From the NCBI RefSeq assembly GCF_000234665.1, contig NC_018328.1, positions 124,001 to 188,000 of the forward strand: a stretch of 64,000 bases of DNA, written 5' to 3'. Shown here piece after piece: positions 30,089-38,684 of this stretch. This stretch comes from Leishmania mexicana MHOM/GT/2001/U1103. Taxonomy: Eukaryota > Euglenozoa > Kinetoplastea > Trypanosomatida > Trypanosomatidae. A program made the translations under genes and the position numbers. Position 1 is the first letter of the stretch. The number at the start of each line of letters is the position of its first letter. The notes below the pieces were generated by a model. That model saw only the letters and a list, made by a program, of their open reading frames with translations. It did no database searches and was not told where the DNA came from.

Positions 30089-33000
30089 ATGACGGCAGCC
30101 ACCGCTAAATTTTTGTACGCGCGCAACCCGGCGCTGTGCAGCTTCCTCGTTCTTATAGGCGTCGTCGTACTTTTTATATGTGCTCGTATCTACACGTGGC
30201 ATCAGCGAGCCCGCATGGCGGCGCGCTCGCGAATGAAAGACGTGCGACATGTTCTGCAGATGTGTCGTCGACGGCCCCGCAGCTGGTACCGGATTGCCGA
30301 AGCGGTGGCGATGATGTTATACAACGCCTGGCCACTGAATGCAACGGTCTTAAGCACCATCCTTACTGTGCACTGCGTTATGCTAGGTATCGAACGGCAC
30401 CATACTTACCGTAACGGGCCTCGCAACCTCCAACTCTGGACGTACCAGGAGACGCATTTTGACCTCACGTCAATGGGCCCCTCGCTCGTCTCCCCTGTGC
30501 ACGACCCGCGCTCCTTGAGCCCGTACGGGCCGCGGTCGGACCGTACGCTGGCGCACTTCTGCGGCCGGCCCACGGCCAGCAGCTACGACGGCTACGCCGG
30601 CGCGCCGCACGCGGCGTACATCCACCATGACGTGGAGCACGACCGCTACGTGGTGCGCACCTTCGGCCGCGGCGGCATGCGCGTGGACGAGCGCCGGCGC
30701 AGCGGCGTGGGCCGCAGCACCTACGAGGCCTTCTGTGCCGCGCCGCTGAGCGTGCAGCGCGGCACGCCGCTGGCGCCGTCGCCGTGGCTCGCCGGCGAGG
30801 CCAACTGGCAGCTCGGCGACGCCGCGCCGCGGCACGCCGTCAACGGCGCATTCAGCTTCACTGTGCGGCCTCTCGCCGTGCCTCACGCAGCTGCCGCCGC
30901 CACTGCCGCAGCGGCCACCGGTACCACTGACCGCAGCAGTGGCACCGCCGACGCGGACTTCACCAAGGCGGACCAGGGGCTGCGCACGCACTACCGCCGC
31001 TACACGCGCGACGAGCTGCTGCAGCGCCACGCACACCTCGACTTCATCTACTCCTACGTCAACGGCAGCGACATCACGCGCAGCTACACGAAGCCGTTTG
31101 CGAAGACGTGGGAGTGCTGGAACATGATCGCGTCGGTGCAGCTGCTGTGGGGCGAGATGCAGCGCGCGGCCGACACGGATACCAACGCGCCGCACATCGC
31201 CGAGGACGCCTTCAGCCGCTACATCGCCGAGCTGCTGTTCGTGTCGGCGTCGAGCCCGTGCGCCATGTCGGAGCTGCTGGCGGACGTGGGCGCCGGCAAG
31301 GACGCGATGAAGCGCGTGGAGGCGTCGCTGTGGTGGGCCGCCACGCACCCGAGCGGACCCCGCCACGCCGAGGGCGCACCGCTGCCGCCGCCGGAGATGA
31401 CGCTGACGAACATGGAGCTGCTGCGCGCGCTGGGTGCGGACCTGGAGAGCGTGAAGCCGGACGACATCGACGCAGACTGCGACGAGCTGCGCCACGGCAT
31501 GCGCGGGCTGCTGGAGCACACGCGCAGCTGGCACCGCGGCCGCATGGCCGTCGTGGCGCCGTACGGCAACGTGCCGCTGTGGCTGAACCACAGCAAGAAC
31601 TTCTTCATGCGCTCCCTCTACGCCGCTGCCACGGCGACCGCGGCGCGCTCTGAGGCGTCGGGTGGTTCCGCTGATGGCGGCGGTTCGAGGGTGCTCGGGA
31701 CGGCCGAGGCGCGTTTCGTGAAGGAGGCGCACACCGGCACGCTGCACTACACGCGCATCCACATTGTGGACCAGCGCGCGCTGATGCCGCCCGCGCCGCT
31801 GACGACTGTCAACAGCTACGTCGTCGAGCCCTTCGTGTACCGGCTGCGCAATGCGTCCTCCGTCTTCGTCTACATGAACGACGACTACCTCATCATGAAG
31901 GACGTCGACATCACAGACTTCGTGAACGAGTTTGGTGGACCGCTGCTGCGTATCCGAGTCGACGACCCGATGGTATATAATGAAAGTAATCTCGACTACT
32001 TCCGCCGAGGTCTGGTGTTCAACACGATGCTCATGCACCGCGACCTGGACAAGACACCCGCAGATCTGGAGGAGCTTGTGCAGCCGGCTGCTGCTGCCAC
32101 TGCCCTGACGTCAGAGGATGGCGAGGCTGCCGTGGTGCAGCGCGGCATCGTGCGCGCGTCGTGGGCCGCCTTCACCGCTGCCGTGGACGCGCGCAGCAGC
32201 GCGAGGACGTCGGGAGGCGGCGCGAGGGCGACGAGCACGGCGTGCGCGAGCAACAGCAGCGCCGCTGTGTGCGCGTGGGCGGAGTGCGCGTGGGGTGCCG
32301 CTGACGGAGCGCTGGCGCGCGGCACGTGTGCGATGCCGCGCGTATCGACGCAGGGCGAGCCGGCGTGGGCCGCGGACGCAGCGGGCACCTTTGCGCTGGT
32401 GTCTGCGCCGTCTACGAGGCCCGGCAGCAAGGAGTGGGCGTGGGCAGGCCAGGCGCAGATGCCGGCGCTCGTGCACTGGGGCCGCCGCGTGCTGGACCGC
32501 GTGACGGCAGACCTCATCGCCCCGCGCTACTACCTCAAAACAGCGAAAGTGGTGGTGGTGGAGGAAGAACCGGAGCCTGTGCCGCCAGTAGAGGCGTGGG
32601 CAGATGTCGCGCGAGACATTATGGTCATTGGGCAGCTGCTTGACACAATGGAGCTGGTGCATGGGCAGTTGGCCAATTCCTCATGCACTCGCCTTCAGCT
32701 AATGCGGCACCTCGAAGTTTGGGCGGCGCGCCTCGCTGGACACGAGTTCCCGACGCACCGCACGTTCAAGACGCAGCCGCGTCTGCGCAAGTACCGCATG
32801 CGACTCGACAGCCACGCGCCCTACCCACAGTGCCGCAACATGTGGGGCTACATCCACAAGCGCTACGCACCCGACCTCAACCTGAACATGTTCATGGAGC
32901 GTAAGCGCACCACGATGGACCTGCTGCCGCCATCGACGCACACGGCGCACATGCTGCGGCATCCGTGGGCCGCGTCGAGCCAGTACCTGCCGTACCTGAT

Positions 33001-34207
33001 GGCGAAGCAGGCGTGGCGCATGCAGCGCGGTGCCGGACTGTCGCCACTGGGCAACGACACACCGGTGTTCCCGGTGGTGGACGTGGCGCTGGACAACGAG
33101 GACGGCTGCGCGCCAGCCACTTACATTACGGAGGCAGAGGAATCGGCGAGGTACCACGAGTTCCGCGACGATGATGACCGGAATGATAAGGCAATGGACA
33201 AAATTCGTAGCTACCGGGGAGTCAAGCCGTTCACGAACATCAACTCAAAGTTCTCGAGCAACGCGGTCGGCGAAACGCTCCGCAACTTCCTGGAGGAGCT
33301 CTTCCCGACCCCCATGCTGCTGGAACAACAGTGGCGCAGCGCACCGAAGGACGAGGGCGGCACGGATGAGCTGCGGGTATCGCGGCGCATCGATGAGGAG
33401 AGCGGTGCGCGTGACCTGCAATTTGCGCATGTGGACGTCAACTTCAAGCGGCTGATGCACCTGCCGCTGATCCTTGTGAGCAACGACGAGGAGGGCTTCT
33501 GCCCGCTGCTGCGCAGCTTGCGGCACGCACTGCCGGACTTCCGCGGGAGGCGCGTGGTGCAGGTGCTGGTGCCGCCGGCGGACGGGATGTCGCTGGGTGC
33601 GGCGCGCGCGGACCGGCGACACGCCTACCGCGACTTCCTGCCGGTGGCGCGCTGCAGCCTGTCGGCGGACCGGCTTCGCCGCGTGACGCTGCCGGCGGAC
33701 AGCAGCGTGGCGGATGTGGTGGCGGCGGGGCTGCGGCTGGCGCGCGATGGCGTGGCGGTGGGGCGGTGGGAGGCGCCGGCGCTGGTGGAGCTGCGCGGGC
33801 GGCGCGCGGTGCAGGCGCTGGTGATCGACGCGCGCACGCTGCACACCGGTGCACGCGGCTTCACGGAGCTGCCGTTCGCGCTGGCCGTGCCGGCCGAGCT
33901 GCTGGCGCACGAAGACTTTGCGGAGCACCTGCTGGATGCCGCCGCGCAGTCGCTGGTGCGGCCACCCACGGCAGCCGAGGCGACCATGGTCGCCGCGGTG
34001 GTGCCTATGGAGGAAGCCGGCCGGCGTAAAGAGGCCGCCGCTCCTGAGGACTTCGCGGCGAGCGTGCTGGTGCTGTCGGAGGCGGATGCGGAGGTGCGTC
34101 ACACGCACTGGGCCCACGGCGCCTCCGAGCACGACCTGCTGAGCGGGATGCCGCTGCCGTATGACAAGATGGAGGATGTGGAGGAGATGGTGCAGTGGGG
34201 CTTCTGA
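30089..34207 (+). CDS. Stealth-family sugar-1-phosphate transferase B, paralogue of the gene at 22929
   Basis: 1372 residues. The N-terminal ~113 residues are unrelated to paralogue A but have the same layout: a hydrophobic segment at ~15-37, a basic linker, and a second hydrophobic segment at ~80-103. From LWTYQETHFDL on, the body is identical to A at nucleotide level except for four patches: 624-633 (VDDPMVYNES), 819-884 (acidic start, Cys-containing helix; 3 residues longer than in A), ~1029-1034, and ~1079-1094 (one residue longer). CR1 to CR4 are all intact, with N597-D598-D599. It should be an active enzyme with a different acceptor, partner or location from A. Exact DNA identity outside the patches points to very recent duplication or ongoing gene conversion. 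The start is supported by the acceptor at 29991-29992. Confidence 0.93.
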   Translation: MTAATAKFLYARNPALCSFLVLIGVVVLFICARIYTWHQRARMAARSRMKDVRHVLQMCRRRPRSWYRIAEAVAMMLYNAWPLNATVLSTILTVHCVMLGIERHHTYRNGPRNLQLWTYQETHFDLTSMGPSLVSPVHDPRSLSPYGPRSDRTLAHFCGRPTASSYDGYAGAPHAAYIHHDVEHDRYVVRTFGRGGMRVDERRRSGVGRSTYEAFCAAPLSVQRGTPLAPSPWLAGEANWQLGDAAPRHAVNGAFSFTVRPLAVPHAAAAATAAAATGTTDRSSGTADADFTKADQGLRTHYRRYTRDELLQRHAHLDFIYSYVNGSDITRSYTKPFAKTWECWNMIASVQLLWGEMQRAADTDTNAPHIAEDAFSRYIAELLFVSASSPCAMSELLADVGAGKDAMKRVEASLWWAATHPSGPRHAEGAPLPPPEMTLTNMELLRALGADLESVKPDDIDADCDELRHGMRGLLEHTRSWHRGRMAVVAPYGNVPLWLNHSKNFFMRSLYAAATATAARSEASGGSADGGGSRVLGTAEARFVKEAHTGTLHYTRIHIVDQRALMPPAPLTTVNSYVVEPFVYRLRNASSVFVYMNDDYLIMKDVDITDFVNEFGGPLLRIRVDDPMVYNESNLDYFRRGLVFNTMLMHRDLDKTPADLEELVQPAAAATALTSEDGEAAVVQRGIVRASWAAFTAAVDARSSARTSGGGARATSTACASNSSAAVCAWAECAWGAADGALARGTCAMPRVSTQGEPAWAADAAGTFALVSAPSTRPGSKEWAWAGQAQMPALVHWGRRVLDRVTADLIAPRYYLKTAKVVVVEEEPEPVPPVEAWADVARDIMVIGQLLDTMELVHGQLANSSCTRLQLMRHLEVWAARLAGHEFPTHRTFKTQPRLRKYRMRLDSHAPYPQCRNMWGYIHKRYAPDLNLNMFMERKRTTMDLLPPSTHTAHMLRHPWAASSQYLPYLMAKQAWRMQRGAGLSPLGNDTPVFPVVDVALDNEDGCAPATYITEAEESARYHEFRDDDDRNDKAMDKIRSYRGVKPFTNINSKFSSNAVGETLRNFLEELFPTPMLLEQQWRSAPKDEGGTDELRVSRRIDEESGARDLQFAHVDVNFKRLMHLPLILVSNDEEGFCPLLRSLRHALPDFRGRRVVQVLVPPADGMSLGAARADRRHAYRDFLPVARCSLSADRLRRVTLPADSSVADVVAAGLRLARDGVAVGRWEAPALVELRGRRAVQALVIDARTLHTGARGFTELPFALAVPAELLAHEDFAEHLLDAAAQSLVRPPTAAEATMVAAVVPMEEAGRRKEAAAPEDFAASVLVLSEADAEVRHTHWAHGASEHDLLSGMPLPYDKMEDVEEMVQWGF

Positions 34208-34252
34208 GTGCTGTTGCTGCTGCTGCTGTCATGCGGGTAGGGGAGACGCCTC
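30430..34252 (+). repeat. Direct repeat, unit B (Stealth gene body plus ~45 bp)
   Basis: Partner of 23285-27093. Diverged patches in this unit lie at 31958-31987, 32543-32740, 33172-33190 and 33325-33370. The GCTG-repeat sequence just after the stop codon is shared with unit A, with small indels. Confidence 0.95.
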
Positions 34253-34810
34253 TACGCGCATTCTGTGAGAGCATGTGTTGTTTTGCTGGTAAACTGTAAT
34301 ATAGACCTTTTGTTTTTATTTTTTTCGCGTGTGTTGCTGCTGCGCTTGAGTGCGCGGTGCCGCAGGGAGGAGCGCATGGGGATCACTGGCGAGGTAAGGA
34401 GTTTACAGACGCTGTTGGCGACGGCACAGTTTTCAGGACTGCTGCTGCTACTGCTGCTCTCCTGCTCCTCCAGTGCACCGTTGTGGGGCTTCGGCGGCTT
34501 ATCTTCTCCGCTTTAGACCCTTAGGGTCTGTCAGTGGACCATCGGATGGAAAGGAGAAGCGCTTCTTGTCTCCAACGGCGGTACGAGCACTCTCCTGCAG
34601 AGGCCAACAGACTCGCGTGATGCACACACATTCCGTGGTGCGGGCCGTCGGTGGGACGACGAGGCGCGCAGGTTGTGTTTTTATACACACTCGTAATCGC
34701 ACCTGCGTAGCCTTCGCCCATTCGTGATGTGCGTGCGTGTGTGTGTGTTGATATGAAAGGATACGCAATGCCTCGCTGTAGCGCGATGGACGTACGCCGT
34801 CAAGGGCTGC
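34253..34810. other. Unique 3' flank of Stealth gene B
   Basis: About 560 bp up to the assembly gap. No gene is seen; a GCTGCT-rich stretch lies near 34440-34465. Confidence 0.5.
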
Positions 34811-34910
34811 NNNNNNNNNNNNNNNNNNNNNNNNNNNNNNNNNNNNNNNNNNNNNNNNNNNNNNNNNNNNNNNNNNNNNNNNNNNNNNNNNNNNNNNNNN
34901 NNNNNNNNNN
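34811..34910. other. Assembly gap of 100 N
   Basis: Exactly 100 undetermined bases, a common placeholder for a gap of unknown size. Sequence may be missing here, including further copies of the neighbouring repeat unit. Confidence 0.98.
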
Positions 34911-35269
34911 AAGCAGGCCAGCAGGTCGTACGTGCGCTGTACCTTACATATGTTCTGTGGTCGCATCGGATCGCGGGAATCTGGGAGGAGGCGTCGGTCA
35001 GCAAGCCCGTTGTCTGGACAGCGTGTGGCTCTGTGCCCTCAGCCGGCGTACCCACTATGCGCCACGTCACAAGCTCCGCGCGGTGCGGCCGGGCTTATCA
35101 GCCTCTCACAGCGCACGCGAGCGACAGCAATGATACAGCGAGGATTGTGGCGTGCACATGACCGTCGACTGCTTCACACATCACCCGCCTGTACAGATCG
35201 CCGATAGGTCCACAGTGGCCGCTCACCTCCAGCCTTGCCTACACGAGGCATCCGCTTCACGACATAAGA

Positions 35270-36830
35270 CCCTCGCCCACCCCCGTAGCCCAAAGCGGGA
35301 ACAGGAGGGCGTGAAAACACGCTGGACGGCCCGCACTCGGTGCCGTCAGCCCCCGCCCCGGCAGCACGCCGTCGTGCGCACTCCGCTTATGCGCCAGCGA
35401 CGACGCACGCAGCGCGCTGCTAGCACGTCCCACGGCAGTCTGCAATCTGCTGCGTGCGTCGCCGCGGCAGGAGCATGCGACGGCGGCGCTGCTGTCGGTT
35501 TGGAGAGGGCCGACCTGCGGTGTAGGGCGGCCCGTGGCGTCCCGAAACAGGAACTCGTGAGTCACCCGTGACACAAACAAGCCGCACTGGTCAGCGCCAG
35601 CACCGCCCTCGACGCTGAGACGAATTCGGCGTGAACGCCTTGTCGGTGAAGGACCTTGAAGTGGAGCGGGCTGAGGTGCTCTGCGAGATCCAGCGCCTGC
35701 AGGGTGCACATGATGTGTCGGCTCTGCCCCCGCTTTCCGAATGGTCCCCCTCCCCTCAAGAGCACTACCTCACTCGACTGGGATGCTGCTGAGGTGATGC
35801 GAGGGAGTCGGCCCGAGGCGTGGGACTTCCTGCATCGGGCGCAGAGGCACTTCGACCGTCTCCGGGCGTCGAGGATAGTGAAGAAGCGCCGCCTGCCGAT
35901 GGCCGACGTTGCGCAGGCGTTTGCAGTGGAGAAGGGCCGGGCCGCCCCCCCCCCCTCCATCCTACTGCCCACATGATGGAGAGGGGCTCTCCCGGGTGGA
36001 GAGGGTGCACAGCGTAAAAGTGTTTTCGTCGCTCCAGAGATGAAAGGACGCCGCTGCCCGGCCACGGATCCCCACGTCCATGCGTTCCTGCAAAGAGCAA
36101 GCGATGGCGTCGCTGGCGTGTCCTTCTTGCGCGGCACGGCGACAAGAGCCCCGCAACAGGAAGTGCGCACTTCGAGTGGGTTTCGAGGCTTGTCACTCTG
36201 CTGTATCGATTTAGGGTACGGTTCGCAGCAAGCTCGTGCTCAGGTTCACAAGCGGCAAGTGCTTCAGGTTGTGCACGCTGCCGGCCGGTACGCGCTGGTG
36301 CGTTGCCGTGGGCCAGGGTCTGGACCTGGTCCATCGTGGGCAGCGCCACCGCCCCTGACAGTGACGCCCATGATTGCCAATATATATTGTTCTCCGCAGA
36401 AAAGGTGCAGGAGGGTGAGTTTGCGCCAGCGGTACGTCGCATCGTTGATCGGATCCGCGCGGCGAACGCTCTCTCTCACCTCCCCAGAGCGCGAGCTGAT
36501 CGCGCACATGGAGGACGAGTCATCGGTGGCTTTGGCTGCCGATCCATATACACATTTTGGTTTCGGCAGAGCAGCGCAAGTGCATCTCGAAGGGAAAGGG
36601 ATAGACTGGTGCACAGCACACTGCCAAGAATGTTGCGAAACCTGCACCGTGGCGCAACGAAAGCCAAGAGCACTCCATCCAATCGTTTGCGTCGATCCTG
36701 CCCTCCTTCACGCCCTACGTGCTGCACACCACCCTCCTTTACACGTCGCGTGGGCGCGAAAGAAACAGAAAACCCAAGCTGCATCCGTGAGCAGCGGAGG
36801 GCAACGAGGCCCGTAAACCGGCTCTGTGTG
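35270..36830 (+). pseudogene. Decayed reverse-transcriptase-like retroelement remnant
   Basis: Coding-like segments lie on the + strand in shifting frames with internal stops. About 35640-35790 gives VKDLEVERAEVLCEIQRLQG; 35770-35945 another frame; 36001-36175 gives VFVAPEMKGRRC...TDPHVHAFL, patterned on the K-RRRLxTEPxxN entry of DIRS/TATE-like reverse transcriptases. 36176-36358 gives FEACHSAVSI, then a stop at 36212, then FRLCTLPAGTRWCVAVGQ, recalling RT motifs A and B. 36345-36480 gives ILFSAEKVQEGEFAPAVRRI, where the YxDD box would stand but has decayed. After a shift, SPERELIAHMEDES follows at 36478-36525. Order and spacing suit one reverse transcriptase that has lost function. The match to a specific family (TATE/DIRS-like rather than ingi) rests on remembered motif shapes. 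Confidence 0.55.
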
Positions 36831-36985
36831 ATAAGACGAAAAGAAGAGCCATCCGGTGAAACATTGGCGGAGGTGCAAGCCACCCACCCACCCACCCCCG
36901 CCTGCTGTCTGTGTTCGGGCCTCCCCTCATGCCGCTTTTTCTCTCCCCCTGTCCTCTCACGCTGGGCTGCGCGCTACCGACGGTA

Positions 36986-37078
36986 GATGTTCACCCATCG
37001 CACAAGTTTCGAACGACTGACGGCTCTTGTTCGGAGCATCATCACTGAGCGTGGCATCATCCCCTTGTCGAGTGCGTA
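36986..37078 (+). other. Possible short upstream ORF before the TcdA-like gene
   Basis: A CT-rich run at about 36935-36960 is followed by AG at 36984-36985 and directly by an ATG at 36986. That opens a 30-codon frame ending with TAG at 37076-37078, in the same frame as the main gene but separated from it by the stop. If splicing uses this AG it is a uORF; if it uses an AG at ~37080 or ~37107 it is absent from the mRNA. Confidence 0.3.
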
Positions 37079-37117
37079 GGCGATACACACACGTACACAC
37101 ACGCATAGCTGGTTTCG

Positions 37118-38017
37118 ATGCTCAACGCGGCCCTCTACGAGCGCACGCAAATTCTGATTGGAGATGACGGAATTCGTTCGCTGCAGAACACGAATGTCTT
37201 CCTCGCCGGCGCCGGCGGCGTTGGCGGTCACTGCGCCGAGGCTCTTGTGCGGGCCGGCGTTGGCAGCATCACCGTCGTCGATTATGATGTCGTGACCGCG
37301 TCGAACAAGAACAGGCAACTGATTGCCCTCGATAGCACGATGGGCAAGAGCAAGGTGGAGGAGCTTGCGCGGCGCCTGCGGGACATCAACCGCCACTGCA
37401 ACGTCGTCATCCTTGACGCCTTCATCACAGCCGAGGACGTTGAGGAGGTACTCTCCCGTCAGCAGTACGACTTCGTGGTGGATTGCATTGACAGCGTCAC
37501 GTGCAAGGTGGCCCTTCTGGCGGCCTCCGTGAAGCTGAACATACGCACCTACTCCTCCTGCGGCGCGGGCGGTCGTCTCGATCCGTCGCTCGTCTCCATC
37601 GGCGATCTGTTCTCGACGGAGAATGACAGACTCGCGCGAGCGTGTCGCGCAGCATTGCGCAAGCACGGTGTTGGACCCGGCGACATCACCGTCGTGCATA
37701 GCTCGGAGAAGGGTATATCGCCACTGGAGCCACAGCGGCAGGAGGCCGGGGGCCGTGATCGATCGATGAACGGGACGATCAGCTACATGCCACCTCTCTT
37801 TGGACTCATGCTGGCGTCGGCGGTGCTGCGGTGCGCGGCTGATCCGGCGGCACACGACGCCGAGGTGGAGCGACGACAGAAGCGTGAACGGAAGGAGCAA
37901 AAGCGGGCGCTCAAGAAGCGTCGAAGAGAGGCACCACCCACGGAAGTAGCCGGAACGGGCGGCGGGTGTACAAATGACAGTGTTTCCGCCGACTGTGCGG
38001 GCATGGTCGGTGTGTAA
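37118..38017 (+). CDS. TcdA/CsdL-type E1-like enzyme (tRNA threonylcarbamoyladenosine dehydratase family)
   Basis: 299 residues. A ThiF/MoeB Rossmann fold starts almost at the N-terminus: YERTQILIGDDGI, then the nucleotide loop GAGGVGGHCAEAL (about residues 30-42), VDYDVV, the NRQ adenylation motif (about 67-69), VVDCIDS, and SSCGAGGRLDPSLV. The last segment is the hallmark of the TcdA/CsdL/YgdL subfamily rather than of ubiquitin E1s. TcdA adenylates t6A37 of ANN-decoding tRNAs and cyclises it to ct6A; the yeast homologues are Tcd1/Tcd2. The zinc-binding CxxC of MoeB/ThiF is not seen, as expected for TcdA. The C-terminus carries a strongly basic stretch (KRERKEQKRALKKRRR, about 252-267) in place of the membrane anchor of the yeast proteins. 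It could be a nuclear signal or RNA-binding tail. Confidence 0.88.
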   Translation: MLNAALYERTQILIGDDGIRSLQNTNVFLAGAGGVGGHCAEALVRAGVGSITVVDYDVVTASNKNRQLIALDSTMGKSKVEELARRLRDINRHCNVVILDAFITAEDVEEVLSRQQYDFVVDCIDSVTCKVALLAASVKLNIRTYSSCGAGGRLDPSLVSIGDLFSTENDRLARACRAALRKHGVGPGDITVVHSSEKGISPLEPQRQEAGGRDRSMNGTISYMPPLFGLMLASAVLRCAADPAAHDAEVERRQKRERKEQKRALKKRRREAPPTEVAGTGGGCTNDSVSADCAGMVGV

Positions 38018-38600
38018 AGGGGGCAGGGCTGATGTCGGCGCTGATGTGATTGCGTATGTTCGGAGGATTTTGCTTTCAGTGCCTTTTTCGGCCCACTTTT
38101 CAGCTGACCTGCGCGCGCGGAGCTAATCAAACAAGGTCGGATAAGAAATCGTGCACGCATGGTCGAGGCATGTCTCCGGACACAGACACGGCAACGTGCC
38201 CCCCCCGTGTCGGGGGGGGCGCAGGAGAATGGGCTGTGCTGTGCTTGACGTACTGTTACATGCACAGACATACAGACTTGCGCATGCGAACAAAAACAAG
38301 ATGCCGAAAATGGGGCACGGTGGAGGGGGATCGGTCCATGGATCGCTTCGACGTTACTCCTCCCATCTTTTACGACGACCACCACCGCCACCCTCCCCAT
38401 TCCCCCCCCCTCCACCGTCAGTACAGGCAACCCGGCAGCTCCCTCGCTGGTGTGCCTTCAGGGACTCTCACATGGAGAGCCCTTCACGGCGTTGCGGTCT
38501 CATCTCCCCCCCCTCCTCCCTCGGCGACGCTTGCGTTGCCGGCGGTGCACCTGCCCACGTCGATGTGGATGCAAACGTTGATTTCAGCTTTTCTTTTTGC
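38018..38600. other. Non-coding spacer with GC hairpin
   Basis: Likely the 3' UTR of the TcdA-like gene. It contains the hairpin at 38198-38220 and C-rich runs near 38401-38412; no gene is seen. Confidence 0.5.
38198..38220 (+). repeat. Perfect GC inverted repeat (hairpin)
   Basis: Two 10-base arms, G-C8-G and C-G8-C, are exactly complementary around a 3-base TGT loop. In RNA a U-G and a G-C pair could extend the stem by two more. It lies in the presumed 3' UTR after the TcdA-like gene. Trypanosomatids do not rely on such structures as terminators, so a role, if any, would be in the mRNA. Confidence 0.8.
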
Positions 38601-38661
38601 TTGCTCTTCCGCGCTCGCACGGCACCACTCCGTCTCGCTCCCCCTCCCTGCACGTGTCCAG
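38601..38661 (+). promoter_or_regulatory. Pyrimidine-rich stretch and candidate acceptor
   Basis: A CT-rich region is followed by AG at 38660-38661, 23 bases before the ATG at 38685. It excludes the in-frame ATG at 38151 and others whose translation is Pro/His low complexity. Confidence 0.5.
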
Positions 38662-38684
38662 TATCTGTCTCAAGAGTGTTCGCA

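Noticed and set aside
30470..32038. A 522-codon open frame on the - strand inside Stealth gene B (and its 430-codon counterpart at 23325-24617 in gene A)
   Set aside because: It is the antisense shadow of GC3-rich codons; the translation is His/Arg/Val-rich with no domain, and the + strand protein carries clear Stealth motifs.
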